A DNA stretch of 64,000 nucleotides from Pseudomonadota bacterium (GTDB lineage: Bacteria > Pseudomonadota > Alphaproteobacteria > Rhizobiales > Devosiaceae), in assembly GCA_023391095.1 (NCBI GenBank), contig JAEWBN010000005.1:95161-159160 (forward strand), written 5' to 3'. The notes below the pieces were generated by a model. The model saw only the letters and a program-made list of their open reading frames with translations, made no database searches and was not told the origin of the DNA. The first letter of the stretch is position 1, and each line of letters begins with the position of its first letter. The position numbers and the translations under genes are program-made. Shown here in pieces: positions 32,363 to 43,273 of the stretch.

Positions 32363-35002
32363 TTAGATGAGGGCGCGGATCGCGGCGATGGCCTCGTCGG
32401 CCTTGGCCCCGTCCGGGCCGCCGCCCTGGGCCATGTCCGGACGGCCCCCGCCACCCTGCCCGCCCAAGGCTGCCGTGGCAGACTTGATCAACGTGCCGGC
32501 GGCATATTTGCTGGTCAGGTCGTCGGTGACGCCGATGGCAACGGTACCTTTGCCATCTTCACCCTTCAGCACCATGACCACCACGCCCGATCCGATGCGT
32601 TTCTTTTCAGCATCGACAACCGACTTGATGTCCTTGGCGGCAACGCCTTCGACGACCCGGCCGACAAAGGTCACGCCATTGACGGTCTCGTTGGCTGCCC
32701 CGGCCGCACCGCCACCACCGAGAGCCAGCTTCTGGCGCGCGTCGGCGAGGGCCTTTTCGGCGCTCTTGAGCTGGTTCTGCAGGGCCTCGATGCGGTCAAG
32801 CACTTCATGCGTGCCCGAGCGGAGGAGCCCGGCGGCAGAGGCAACGATAGTGGTGTTTGCATTGCCACGGTGACGGGCGGCATTGCCGGTCAGCGCCTCA
32901 ATGCGGCGCACGCCGGCAGCCACGGCGCCTTCGGAGACCACCGAAACCAGGCCGATATCGCCGGTGCGACGCACATGGGTGCCGCCGCAGAGTTCCACGG
33001 ACCAGCCAAGACCATTGCCGGTCGGCTCGCCCATGGAGACGACGCGGACCTCATCGCCATACTTCTCGCCGAACAGGGCCCGGGCGCCGGATTCCTTGGC
33101 CTCTTCGACGCCCATCAGACGAGTTTCGACCGGGGTGTTCTGCAGCACGATGGCGTTGGCGATGTCTTCGACTTCCGCAAGTTCCTGCGGCGTCATCGGC
33201 TTGGTATGGACAAAGTCGAACCGCAGGCGATCGGCCGAGACCATCGAGCCCTTTTGCGCGACGTGGTCGCCGAGCACGAGGCGCAGCGCTTCATGCAGCA
33301 GGTGGGTAGCCGAATGGTTGGAGCGGATGGCCGAACGACGCTCGTGATCGACGACCATCTCGACGGCCTGACCGACCTTGAGCGAACCCTCCTTGACGGA
33401 CACACGGTGGGCAAAGACCCCCTGATACTTATTGGTGTCCGTTACCTCGGCCAGAACGCCATCGGCCTTGATGACGCCCTGGTCGCCGACCTGGCCGCCG
33501 CTTTCGCCGTAAAAGGGCGTCTGGTTGACGACCACAACACCATCCTGCCCAGCTTCGATGGCAGGAACTTCCTTGCCGTCGACGAGGAGAACCTTGACCT
33601 CGGCCTCGGCAGTCTCGGTTTCATAGCCCAGGAACTCGGTGGGTCCCAGCTTGTCGGCGAGACCGAACCAGACCGTGTCCGTCCCGGCTTCGCCCGAACC
33701 GGCCCAGTTCTTGCGGGCCTCTGCCTTCTGCTGGGCCATTGCGGCGTCGAAGCCGGCCTGGTCCACCGAAATATTGCGCGAGCGCAGCGCATCCTGCGTC
33801 AGATCGAGCGGGAAGCCGTAAGTGTCGTAAAGCTTGAATGCTGTCGCGCCATCAAGCACGGCCCCTTCCCCCAGACCCGACGTCTCAGCTTCGAGGATCT
33901 GCAGACCCCGGCCCAGTGTCTTGAGAAAACGACCTTCCTCGAGACGAACGGTTTCAGCAATCATGGCTTCGCCACGGCTCAGTTCCGGATAGGCCTGGCC
34001 CATCTCGCGGACGAGAGCAGGCACGAGCTTGTAGATGGTGGGCTCGCTGGCACCCAGGAGCGTGGCGTGACGCATGGCGCGGCGCATGATGCGGCGCAGC
34101 ACATAGCCACGGCCCTCATTGGACGGCAGGACGCCCTCGGCAATAAGGAAGCTCATGGAGCGCAGGTGATCCGCGATGACGCGAAGCGAGCGATTGCCGG
34201 GCCCGTTGACATCGGCGTTGGTGGCGTGGGCGGCGGCGCCGATCAGCGCCTTGAACAGGTCGATGTCGTAGTTGTCATGGACGCCCTGCATGACGGCAGC
34301 AATGCGCTCAAGGCCCATGCCTGTGTCGATGGACGGACGCGGCAGGCCGGTGCGCGTGCCATCGGCATGCTGCTCGAACTGCATGAAGACGAGGTTCCAG
34401 ATTTCGATCCAGCGGTCGCCATCCTCATCCGGGGAGCCCGGAGGACCGCCCCAGATCTTATCGCCATGGTCGTAGAAGATTTCCGAGCAGGGACCGCAAG
34501 GGCCGGTATCGCCCATCTGCCAGAAGTTGGACTTGGCGCCCAGCCGCACGATGCGGTCTTCTGAAAGCCCGGCAATCTTCTTCCAGAGCTCCATGGCCTC
34601 GTCATCGTCCTGATAGACGGTGACCATGAGTTTTTCCTTGGGGAGACCCCAATCCTTGGTCAACAGGTTCCAGGCCAGTTCGATGGCGCGATCCTTGAAG
34701 TAGTCGCCGAACGAAAAGTTGCCGAGCATTTCAAAGAAAGTGTGGTGGCGCGCGGTGAAGCCGACATTGTCGAGATCATTGTGCTTGCCGCCGGCACGGA
34801 CGCATTTCTGCGCCGTCGTCGCGGTGGAATATGCCCGCTTCTCGACACCAGTGAAAACGTTCTTGAACTGCACCATACCGGCATTGGTGAACATCAGCGT
34901 CGGGTCATTGCGCGGGACGAGCGGGCTGGACGCGACGGCCTCGTGGCCGTTCTGAGCAAAGTAGCCGGTAAAGCTCGAACGAAGATCGTTTACGCTGGTC
35001 AT
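32363..35002 (-). CDS. alaS: alanyl-tRNA synthetase
   Basis: Charges tRNA-Ala and edits mischarged Ser/Gly. 879 residues, normal length. Class II catalytic core with RHHTFFEMLGNFSFGDYFK; the editing domain holds HSATHLLHEALR and CGGTHVRRTGDIG, the metal ligands; a C-terminal oligomerisation/C-Ala part ends with the Gly-rich GGQGGGGRPDMAQGGG. Start ATG 35002 (MTSVNDLRSSFTGYF) fits family alignments; a 13-residue longer start at 35041 is possible. Lies just downstream of recA, as in many proteobacteria. Confidence 0.97.
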   Translation of the reverse strand: MTSVNDLRSSFTGYFAQNGHEAVASSPLVPRNDPTLMFTNAGMVQFKNVFTGVEKRAYSTATTAQKCVRAGGKHNDLDNVGFTARHHTFFEMLGNFSFGDYFKDRAIELAWNLLTKDWGLPKEKLMVTVYQDDDEAMELWKKIAGLSEDRIVRLGAKSNFWQMGDTGPCGPCSEIFYDHGDKIWGGPPGSPDEDGDRWIEIWNLVFMQFEQHADGTRTGLPRPSIDTGMGLERIAAVMQGVHDNYDIDLFKALIGAAAHATNADVNGPGNRSLRVIADHLRSMSFLIAEGVLPSNEGRGYVLRRIMRRAMRHATLLGASEPTIYKLVPALVREMGQAYPELSRGEAMIAETVRLEEGRFLKTLGRGLQILEAETSGLGEGAVLDGATAFKLYDTYGFPLDLTQDALRSRNISVDQAGFDAAMAQQKAEARKNWAGSGEAGTDTVWFGLADKLGPTEFLGYETETAEAEVKVLLVDGKEVPAIEAGQDGVVVVNQTPFYGESGGQVGDQGVIKADGVLAEVTDTNKYQGVFAHRVSVKEGSLKVGQAVEMVVDHERRSAIRSNHSATHLLHEALRLVLGDHVAQKGSMVSADRLRFDFVHTKPMTPQELAEVEDIANAIVLQNTPVETRLMGVEEAKESGARALFGEKYGDEVRVVSMGEPTGNGLGWSVELCGGTHVRRTGDIGLVSVVSEGAVAAGVRRIEALTGNAARHRGNANTTIVASAAGLLRSGTHEVLDRIEALQNQLKSAEKALADARQKLALGGGGAAGAANETVNGVTFVGRVVEGVAAKDIKSVVDAEKKRIGSGVVVMVLKGEDGKGTVAIGVTDDLTSKYAAGTLIKSATAALGGQGGGGRPDMAQGGGPDGAKADEAIAAIRALI

Positions 35003-35186
35003 GCAGAGGCTTTCATGGCGAGCGGACGCGAGCGCGCCCATTAGGAAAATCGGGGCTTTTTATCGTGACGGGACAAGCTGTGTCCAGCAGTGCTTGCGCC
35101 CTTTAGGGAGGGAGAAAGGTCATGATCACAGGCGATCCGCACGGACGATAGCTTGAGAAGCACGATCCGCTGCCTACAAACAAAGA

Positions 35187-35204
35187 CCCCCGCCGAAGCG
35201 GGGG
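35187..35204 (-). terminator. intrinsic terminator of recA
   Basis: CCCCCGC-CGAA-GCGGGGG; read on the minus strand it is followed by TCTTTGTTTG, 27 nt after the recA stop. Between it and alaS (35003-35186) I see no further gene. Confidence 0.85.
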
Positions 35205-35230
35205 AAGATGCATGGGATCTGAAAGGAGGC

Positions 35231-36304
<1,074 letters not shown>

Positions 36305-36376
36305 GATGAAGACTCCTTATTTCACGCCCTCGCGCACCGTGCAACGAAAGCTCTGTGCAATTTCCGTGCTTCATTT

Positions 36377-36391
36377 GTTCTCATTTTGTTT
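36377..36391 (-). promoter_or_regulatory. SOS (LexA) box of recA, alphaproteobacterial type
   Basis: GTTC-N7-GTTT, one base from the alphaproteobacterial direct repeat GTTC-N7-GTTC, about 73-87 nt upstream of the recA start codon. The position and the gene make LexA control likely. Confidence 0.7.
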
Positions 36392-36575
36392 CATTCCCGT
36401 CAAGGGACAAAATGCGAACACTTGCTGTAACACCCCGTTGCCGCCCAAGGCCGATTCGGATGCCGGACCCTGTCAGCATGAAAAAGTATGATTTTTGACT
36501 GGACAGGCTGCGAGTGGATGCGTTTTATGCGGGCCAACCGCCCAAGGAAGGGCTCCTGAGCCGAGGATTTTCCCG

Positions 36576-37568
36576 ATGCACCTGATCCAGTTTTACGACG
36601 ACAAGGGGAACCGCGCCGTGGGCGTGACGCGCGATGGCGCGACCCACACGGTCAACGGCGTCTCCACTGTCTATGAACTGGTGCAGAAGGCTCTTTCGGG
36701 CATCAATGGCCTTTCGGCAACTGTGGACGCACAGGGACTGGGGGCGACAGTGGACAAGGTGGCGCTGGCGCGCGAAGGGCGTCTCCTGGCCCCCATCGAC
36801 CATCCCGATCCGGCCCACCTTCACGTTACCGGCACCGGGCTGACCCATCTCGGATCTGCTGCAACCCGCGATAGCATGCACAAAAACGCCGACAAGCCGG
36901 ACACCGAGCTGACGGACAGCATGAAGATGTTCCGCATGGGGCTAGAGAACGGCAAGCCCGCTGCTGGCGAAAAGGGCGTGCAGCCGGAATGGTTCTACAA
37001 GGGCAATGGCCACATCGTCGCAAATCCCGGCCATCCGATCCCTTCGCCCTCTTTTGCGCTGGATGCCGGCGAAGAGCCTGAAATTGCCGGCATCTACCTG
37101 ATCGACCAGCACGGCCAGCCGCGTCGCCTGGGCTTTGCCCTCGGCAACGAGTTTTCGGATCACGTCACCGAGCGGATCAACTATCTCTACCTGGCCCATT
37201 CCAAGCTGCGTTACTGCTCGTTTGGCCCCGAACTGCGCGTCGGCGACCTGCCGCGCCATATCGAAGGGACCTCGCGTATCGTGCGCGATGGCGAAGTGCT
37301 CTGGCAGAAGCCATTCCTCTCCGGCGAGGATAATATGAGCCACACCATCGCCAACCTCGAATATCACCACTTCAAGTACGACCTCTTCTGCAAGCCCGGC
37401 GACGTGCATGTGCATATGTTCGGCACGGCGACGCTGAGCTTTGCCGACGGAATTTCCACCAAGCCGGACGATATCTTTGAGATCGAGGAAAGCCAGTTCG
37501 GCCTGCCGCTGCGCAATCCGGTGCGGGTGGAAGACGAAAAGCCGCTGATCATCAACGGCCTCTACTGA
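36576..37568 (+). CDS. AraD1/GguC-family protein (fumarylacetoacetate-hydrolase-like)
   Basis: 330-residue protein of the FAH-related AraD1 family, to which Agrobacterium GguC belongs; members are linked to sugar-acid dehydration such as 2-keto-3-deoxy-arabonate. Readable blocks: EWFYKGNGHIVANPGHPIPSPSFALDAGEEPEIAGIYL and ERINYLYLAHSKLRYCSFGPELRVG. Start ATG 36576 is preceded by GAGG. A strong terminator follows. An aldo-keto reductase gene lies next, consistent with sugar catabolism. Confidence 0.8.
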   Translation: MHLIQFYDDKGNRAVGVTRDGATHTVNGVSTVYELVQKALSGINGLSATVDAQGLGATVDKVALAREGRLLAPIDHPDPAHLHVTGTGLTHLGSAATRDSMHKNADKPDTELTDSMKMFRMGLENGKPAAGEKGVQPEWFYKGNGHIVANPGHPIPSPSFALDAGEEPEIAGIYLIDQHGQPRRLGFALGNEFSDHVTERINYLYLAHSKLRYCSFGPELRVGDLPRHIEGTSRIVRDGEVLWQKPFLSGEDNMSHTIANLEYHHFKYDLFCKPGDVHVHMFGTATLSFADGISTKPDDIFEIEESQFGLPLRNPVRVEDEKPLIINGLY

Positions 37569-37592
37569 CCGTCTCCAATTCTCGCTGTCACG

Positions 37593-37622
37593 CGGCCGGG
37601 CTCAGTCCCGGCCGTATGTTTT
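37593..37622 (+). terminator. intrinsic terminator after the AraD1-family gene
   Basis: CGGCCGGG-CTCAGT-CCCGGCCG followed by TATGTTTTTTT. Confidence 0.88.
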
Positions 37623-37710
37623 TTTCGGGCAAAAACCAGGAAGGACGACGATCCGACTTTACGGCGGAAGACTGACATGTCAGTTATCCCGGGCACCGCA
37701 GGAGGATGAC

Positions 37711-38730
37711 ATGACCGCACGTCAGTTCGAGAAGCGCCGCATTGCCCAGACCGATCTCGAGGTGACGACGCTGGGACTGGGCGGCGCTTCGCTGGCCGGT
37801 ATCTTCAGCGCCGTGCCGGGCGATCAGGCGCGCGCGACCGTCGCTCATGCGCTCGCCATGGGCATCAACTATGTCGATACCGCGCCTCAGTACGGACTTG
37901 GACGCTCCGAGCACCTGGTGGGGGAAGTAGTAGGCAACGCCAATCCCCGCCCCGTCATCTCCACAAAGGTGGGTCGCCTTCTGCGCCCGACTCCGTCCGA
38001 CCAGCAGGACAAGGGAAACTGGATCGACCCCCTGCCCTTCAACCAGCACTACGACTACAGCTACGATGGCGTGATGCGGTCCTTCGAGGATAGCCTGCAG
38101 CGCCTGGGCCTTGATCGGGTCGACATCCTGTATGTGCATGATATCGGCGTCGCTACACATGGCGTGGAGGCCAACAAGCCGCTCTGGAACCAGCTGGCGA
38201 CCGGGGGCTACAAGGCACTTCGTGAATTGCGGGACAGCGGCGTCGTCAGGGCAATCGGCCTGGGTGTGAATGAATGGGAAGTCCTCATGGACGCCTTCGC
38301 GCTGGGCGACTGGGATGTGTTCCTGCTGGCCGGACGCTACACGCTGCTCGAACAGACCTCGCTTGATCCCTTCCTCTCGACATGCATCGAGCGCAACGCC
38401 TCGGTTGTCATCGGCGGCCCGTTCAATTCCGGCATTCTCGTCGGTGGGGACAAGTTCAACTACGAGCGCGCACCCGAAGCCGTGGTTGCCAAGGTGAAAG
38501 CCATCAAGGGCGTGTGCAGGGATTTCGGCGTGCCGCTTCCCGCCGCTGCACTGCAGTTCCCCCTCACCCATCCGGCCGTGTGCAACGTGCTGCCTGGCCC
38601 GCGCTCCCCGCAGGAACTGGACGGCATCCTCGACTGGTGGGACGTACAAATCCCGGACGATCTGTGGTCTGCCCTGGCAGAGAAGGGCCTTCTTGCCCCG
38701 GGAACGCCCATTCCGGGCGGCTCGGCCTGA
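37711..38730 (+). CDS. aldo/keto reductase (aldose 1-dehydrogenase-like)
   Basis: 339-residue NAD(P)-dependent oxidoreductase with the AKR barrel. The catalytic Asp and Tyr lie in YVDTAPQYGLGRSEHLVG and a Lys in ISTKVGRLL. Closest remembered relatives are D-threo-aldose (L-fucose) 1-dehydrogenase and pyridoxal 4-dehydrogenase. Next to an AraD1-type gene this favours pentose or 6-deoxy-hexose oxidation, though it has its own leader after a terminator. Confidence 0.87.
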   Translation: MTARQFEKRRIAQTDLEVTTLGLGGASLAGIFSAVPGDQARATVAHALAMGINYVDTAPQYGLGRSEHLVGEVVGNANPRPVISTKVGRLLRPTPSDQQDKGNWIDPLPFNQHYDYSYDGVMRSFEDSLQRLGLDRVDILYVHDIGVATHGVEANKPLWNQLATGGYKALRELRDSGVVRAIGLGVNEWEVLMDAFALGDWDVFLLAGRYTLLEQTSLDPFLSTCIERNASVVIGGPFNSGILVGGDKFNYERAPEAVVAKVKAIKGVCRDFGVPLPAAALQFPLTHPAVCNVLPGPRSPQELDGILDWWDVQIPDDLWSALAEKGLLAPGTPIPGGSA

Positions 38731-38832
38731 TCGCTGTTAAGCCTCTCCACCAAATCCCGACCGCGCCGCGACGCGACCTGCTAGATACTGGAAGCGCATA
38801 AGGCGCGGCCGGTCCACGCAGCGGGAGTTGCC

Positions 38833-39084
38833 ATGTGGCGATGGATGAAATGGTGGGACGGGCCCGTGCGCGGTCCGATACAGTTGGCGGGCGCAATATT
38901 GGGCTCTGCCTACCTCTTCTTCTTTCATGACGGCCGCTGGCCGCGCCAATATCCGACCCTTTTCGAACAGTTCCAGACCGGATCACCGTCCGACTTCGCT
39001 GTGATCATGTCCCTGGGGATGATCATCTGTATTGGCTACGCCGTCGCCGTGACCATTGCCGACTACCGGGACGGACGGTGGTGA
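38833..39084 (+). CDS. small membrane protein, unknown
   Basis: 83 residues, start ATG with GGGAG upstream. Two hydrophobic stretches (about 18-32 and 54-73) separated by a polar loop; tryptophan-rich N-terminus (MWRWMKWWDG). I do not recognise it. It stands alone between the reductase gene and the convergent DUF2237 gene. Confidence 0.6.
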   Translation: MWRWMKWWDGPVRGPIQLAGAILGSAYLFFFHDGRWPRQYPTLFEQFQTGSPSDFAVIMSLGMIICIGYAVAVTIADYRDGRW

Positions 39085-39098
39085 CCGGGACTGCACCC

Positions 39099-39494
39099 CT
39101 AGTTGAGATCGAGGGCGTAACCCTTGAGAGTTTCCAGCGGTATTAGTCCAAGCACCTGCTGGTTTGTGGCCCGCAGGTAGACGCGCGGCGCCTTTCCGAC
39201 CTCATGCGCCTGCAACCAGCGCATGGCCACGAGACACCAGCGGTTGCCCGGCACCAGTCCCTGAAAGCCGAATTCGGGTCGCGGCGTGGAGAGGTCGTTA
39301 CCGACGCTGGCCGAGAAGGCGAGGAAATCCGCTGTGGCCTCGATGCACACAAGATGCACCGCCGCCCGATCCGGCCCTGCTGCGCAATAGCCGGTGCGGA
39401 AGAACCCGGTCAGCGGGTCGCTCGAACAGGGCTGGAGCGGCTCGCCCAGAACATTGCGTTCATCGGCCCCTTCCCAGCGCGGCTGCGCCGTCAT
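39099..39494 (-). CDS. DUF2237 family protein
   Basis: 131-residue protein of the DUF2237 family: NVLGEPLQPCSSDPLTGFFRTGYC, then FSASVGNDLSTPRPEFGFQGLVPGNRWCLVAMRW. Function unknown. Its ATG overlaps the cckA stop by 4 nt, so it is translated with the kinase gene. Confidence 0.85.
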   Translation of the reverse strand: MTAQPRWEGADERNVLGEPLQPCSSDPLTGFFRTGYCAAGPDRAAVHLVCIEATADFLAFSASVGNDLSTPRPEFGFQGLVPGNRWCLVAMRWLQAHEVGKAPRVYLRATNQQVLGLIPLETLKGYALDLN

Positions 39495-42058
39495 GCGTCC
39501 TTGTCCTGCCGACCAAGCACTTCCTTGACCTTGGAGTTGATCTGGTCGAGCGAATAGGGCTTGGGCAGGAAATCGACGCTGGTATCGTCCTCGATATCGC
39601 GGCGTACGCTTTCTTCGGCATAGCCCGACACGAAGATGACCTTGAGATTGGGCGCCTTCTCGCGCACCACCTTGAGCATGGTTGGCCCATCCATTTCGGG
39701 CATGACCACGTCGGAGATGATGAGATCGACTTCGTAGTTGAGGTCGTCCAGCACATCGAGCGCTTCTTCGCCGCCGTCGGCCTCATAAACTTCGTAGCCG
39801 GTGGCCTTGAGCGCACGTGCGGAAAATGCCCGCACGCTTTCCTCGTCCTCGACCAGCAGGATGCGCTCGTGGCCAGTCAGATCCTTGGCCGGCGCCGCTG
39901 CGGCAGCGGCCTTGTTGGCAGCCTCTTCCGCGGACAGCACATAGCGGGGCAGGAAGATCTTGAATGTGGTGCCCACGCCAACGGTCGACACGGGATAGAT
40001 GAAGCCTTCGGTCTGCTTGACGATGCCATAAACGGTGGAGAGGCCCAGGCCGGTGCCTTTACCCAGTTCCTTGGTCGTGAAGAAGGGCTCGAAGATTTTT
40101 TCGATCACCTCCTGGCTCATGCCGGTGCCGGTGTCTTCAACGTCGATCAGCACATAATCGGCCGCAGCCATGCCCTCGAACTTCAGCCCAACCGCTTCCG
40201 TTTCGGTGACATTGGAAGTGCGGATGGTGATCGAACCGCCATTGGGCATGGCGTCGCGGGCATTGACGACGAGGTTGATGATCACCTGTTCGAGCTGAAC
40301 CACGTCGGCGCGCACCGGCCAGATGTTGCGGCCGTGTTCGACGGTAAGACTATTCTTCTCGCCGATCATGCGCTTGAGCAGAACGGTAAGGTCGTCGACG
40401 ATGAGCGGCAGTTCAAGCACCTGCGGGCGCAAAGTCTGCCGCCGCGAGAAAGCCAGCAGCTGACGGGTCAGGCCCGCTGCACGATTGGCGTTCTGCTTGA
40501 TCTGCATGAGTTCGTTGAACGACGGATCGCCGGGCTTGTGCTTGAGCAGCAGCAGGTCGGAAAAGCCGATGATGGCGGTGAGCAGATTGTTGAAGTCGTG
40601 TGCGATGCCGCCGGCCAGCTGGCCGACAGCCTGCATCTTCTGGCTCTGGGCGAATTGCGCCTCGAGCTTGCGCTGGTCGGTCATGTCGAGCGCATAGACA
40701 TTGACCTGTTCGGGCGAACCCGCGCTGGTTTCGGATGCGGAAATATAGAGGCGTACGGCGTGGTCGCCCTCGGCATTGAGCACGGCATCGACCGGCTCCA
40801 CCTCCGAGCGCTGCGCCCCGGCATCGGCAATGGCTCGAGCCAGCCGTTCGCGGCTGCCCTCGCCGACAAGAGCACTCAATGGCTGAAGTTCGAGACTCTT
40901 TTCCTCGCCCGACCACCGGAAGATGCGCCCGAATGGCGCATTGGTTCGGATGATGCGCCCTTCCCCGTCAAGCGTTGCGATGGCAAACGGCGTATCGTTG
41001 AAGAAGCGGGAGAAGCGCACCTCGGCAGCGCGCAGTTCTTCTTCGGTATCCGGCGCGTTGGACTTGTCGAGCACCAGCGTCCGCGTCTCGCCCAGCTCGC
41101 CCTCGGCCAGGCGCGCGGCGCGATGCAGAAGCCGCACCGGCAGCTTGGTGCCATTGCGCCGGACAAGGTCGATGTCGATGATTTCCGTCCGGATTTCGCC
41201 GTCACCGCGCCCGCGCATCAGGAGCGATGCACCGTCTCCGCGCACGATATCGCTGAGCGCCAGCTGACCGGCATTGAACTCGGCGAGGTCATAGCCGAGC
41301 CAGTCTGCAAGGGTGGAGTTGAGATACTGGATGCGCCCCTGCGCATCTGCCGAGAAGAAGCCGGATGGGGAGTGGTCCAGATAGTCGATGGCGCGCTGCA
41401 AGTCTCGGAAGGCAGTCTCGTTGCTCTCACGGTCGCGGGTAATGTCTTCCACCGACCATGCGAGCAGCGGCTTATGGGCCTCGTCGGTTTCAGGAAGCGG
41501 CCGGACCGAGACGCGGTACCAGAAGACCCGGCCCGATTCCGCCTGCGATCCGCCCAGCCCGCCGGGCACGCGGACGTCTTCGATGGCGCTGCGGCCATCC
41601 TTGGCCGCGCGTGAAAGACGATAGATCGCTTCTCCGGCATCGGCGACGCCGGCAAAAAGGCGCGGCACGCCTACCGGCACGCCATTGGTCACGGCACCCG
41701 GGAAGCCGCCATATTGCTGGTTCACGTAGGAAATCTTGCCATCCCGATCGGCAATCACCAGCCCCGAAGGCAGGCTGTCGACAATGGCATGGCTGACGGT
41801 ACGGCGCTCTTCGGTCGCGGCAAAGCGAAAGAGGCCAGCCGCAAGGCCGAAGAGGAAAAACACCCCTGCCACCGCCAGTAGACCCACAAAGGTCATCACC
41901 ACTTCGGGCGGAATGGCCTCGCCGAAGAGGGTAAAACCAATGGCCACGAGCACCAGCACCGCGCCCAGCAGAACCACGCGCCACAGGCCGCCACCCTCGC
42001 GGGCCCGGTTCATCAGGGGTTCGGGATAATTGTCCTCGCCGAGCGGCGTCGATGCCAT
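39491..42058 (-). CDS. cckA: hybrid sensor histidine kinase CckA
   Basis: Essential alphaproteobacterial kinase/phosphatase that, through ChpT, controls CtrA and thereby the cell cycle and flagellar genes. 855 residues: two N-terminal membrane helices (about 26-75), tandem PAS domains (about 90-460), HisKA with H487 in GGIAHDFNNLL, a HATPase with DTGTGM and GKGTGLGLSTV, and a C-terminal receiver with D783 in ISDVVMPEMDG. Start ATG 42058 has GGAGC upstream; an ATG 15 codons earlier lacks one. Placed next to flhB, at the edge of the flagellar cluster. Confidence 0.93.
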   Translation of the reverse strand: MASTPLGEDNYPEPLMNRAREGGGLWRVVLLGAVLVLVAIGFTLFGEAIPPEVVMTFVGLLAVAGVFFLFGLAAGLFRFAATEERRTVSHAIVDSLPSGLVIADRDGKISYVNQQYGGFPGAVTNGVPVGVPRLFAGVADAGEAIYRLSRAAKDGRSAIEDVRVPGGLGGSQAESGRVFWYRVSVRPLPETDEAHKPLLAWSVEDITRDRESNETAFRDLQRAIDYLDHSPSGFFSADAQGRIQYLNSTLADWLGYDLAEFNAGQLALSDIVRGDGASLLMRGRGDGEIRTEIIDIDLVRRNGTKLPVRLLHRAARLAEGELGETRTLVLDKSNAPDTEEELRAAEVRFSRFFNDTPFAIATLDGEGRIIRTNAPFGRIFRWSGEEKSLELQPLSALVGEGSRERLARAIADAGAQRSEVEPVDAVLNAEGDHAVRLYISASETSAGSPEQVNVYALDMTDQRKLEAQFAQSQKMQAVGQLAGGIAHDFNNLLTAIIGFSDLLLLKHKPGDPSFNELMQIKQNANRAAGLTRQLLAFSRRQTLRPQVLELPLIVDDLTVLLKRMIGEKNSLTVEHGRNIWPVRADVVQLEQVIINLVVNARDAMPNGGSITIRTSNVTETEAVGLKFEGMAAADYVLIDVEDTGTGMSQEVIEKIFEPFFTTKELGKGTGLGLSTVYGIVKQTEGFIYPVSTVGVGTTFKIFLPRYVLSAEEAANKAAAAAAPAKDLTGHERILLVEDEESVRAFSARALKATGYEVYEADGGEEALDVLDDLNYEVDLIISDVVMPEMDGPTMLKVVREKAPNLKVIFVSGYAEESVRRDIEDDTSVDFLPKPYSLDQINSKVKEVLGRQDKDA

Positions 42059-42181
42059 TGTGCAGTGCTCCAGCGCGCAGGGAGTGGTCCCGAATCGGGA
42101 CACTCGAAATGGTTTAGCAAATGGACCGCTGGCATGGGAGGCCGAAGCGTCTTTTTAACAGGCGCTTTGGCCAATTGCGGG

Positions 42182-43270
42182 TCAGGCCGACGGACGCCAG
42201 CCGCCGCGGTTCGTCTTGAGACGCATGACGAAGCCGATCACCTCGGCGACGGCCTTGAAATGTTCGCCCGGAATGGTCTCGTCGACGTCAACCGAGGCAA
42301 AGAGCGCTCGGGCCAGGGGCGGATTTTCGACAATGGGCACATCGTTTTCCTTGGCGACGGCACGAATACGCAGGGCCACGGCATCGGCGCCCTTGGCCAC
42401 GCATTTGGGGGCATTCATCGACTTGTCGTATTTGAGCGCCACCGCAAAGTGCGTCGGGTTGGTGATGACAACCGTGGCGTCCGGAACTGCCGCCATCATG
42501 CGGCTGCGCGCGCGCTCCTGGCGCAATTGACGAATGCGTCCCTTCACATGCGGGTCGCCTTCCATCTGCTTGTATTCTTCGCGCGTTTCCTGAACCGTCA
42601 TCATCTGCTTCTTCCACCATTTCTGGCGAACATAGAAGAAATCGGCGCCGGCAATGACGGTCACGACGGCCAGCGTCGCAATGAAGATCTTGGTCCCGAG
42701 CTCCTGGAAATCGAGGAGAATAAAGATCGGGTCTGCGGTCATCATCGTGTCGAGCCGGTCGCGTTCGGGCCAACAGACGGCCACCACCACCGCCCCGACC
42801 ACGAGGATTTTCACGAGGCCCTTGCCGAAATTGACCAGCGCCTCACTGGAAAAAAGGCGCTTGGCGCCTGACAGAGGGGAAATCTTGGAAAATTTCGGCG
42901 TGATCGGTTCCACTGACCATACCGGCCGGTGCTGGATCAGGTTGGCCAGAACACCACAGACATAAAGAACGATAAGCGGCGCAAACACCACTCCCAGAAG
43001 GGTCAGGGCGAGCGCCGTGAAAAAGTCAGCGAAGCCGGCACCTTCAACGTCGAAGAGATCGGCGTTCATGATGATGAGGCTGAGCGAACTGGAAAGGTTC
43101 TGCGCCGTCCATGGAGCCATCATCGAAAAAACAATGGCCGAGCCCAAAAGCATGAACCAAGTGGTGACCTCTTGGCTCTTGGCGACATCGCCCTTCTTAT
43201 GGGCGTCCTCAAGCTTCTTTTGGGAAGGGTCTTCTGTTTTGCTGTCCTGATCGGGAGCGTCGCTGGACAT
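42182..43270 (-). CDS. flhB: flagellar export switch protein FlhB
   Basis: Membrane component of the flagellar type III export gate; self-cleaves to switch from rod/hook to filament substrates. 362 residues: four membrane helices (about 35-215), a charged linker, and a cytoplasmic domain with the autocleavage motif N271-P-T-H274. The basic QKKLEDAHKKGDVAKSQEV near the N-terminus is typical. Starts 3 nt after fliR, last gene of the flgB operon. Confidence 0.97.
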   Translation of the reverse strand: MSSDAPDQDSKTEDPSQKKLEDAHKKGDVAKSQEVTTWFMLLGSAIVFSMMAPWTAQNLSSSLSLIIMNADLFDVEGAGFADFFTALALTLLGVVFAPLIVLYVCGVLANLIQHRPVWSVEPITPKFSKISPLSGAKRLFSSEALVNFGKGLVKILVVGAVVVAVCWPERDRLDTMMTADPIFILLDFQELGTKIFIATLAVVTVIAGADFFYVRQKWWKKQMMTVQETREEYKQMEGDPHVKGRIRQLRQERARSRMMAAVPDATVVITNPTHFAVALKYDKSMNAPKCVAKGADAVALRIRAVAKENDVPIVENPPLARALFASVDVDETIPGEHFKAVAEVIGFVMRLKTNRGGWRPSA

Positions 43271-43273
43271 GGC

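Noticed and set aside
32807..34564. 585-codon plus-strand frame
   Set aside because: Antisense shadow of alaS.
39164..41614. 816-codon plus-strand frame
   Set aside because: Antisense shadow of cckA, with no domain of its own despite its length.
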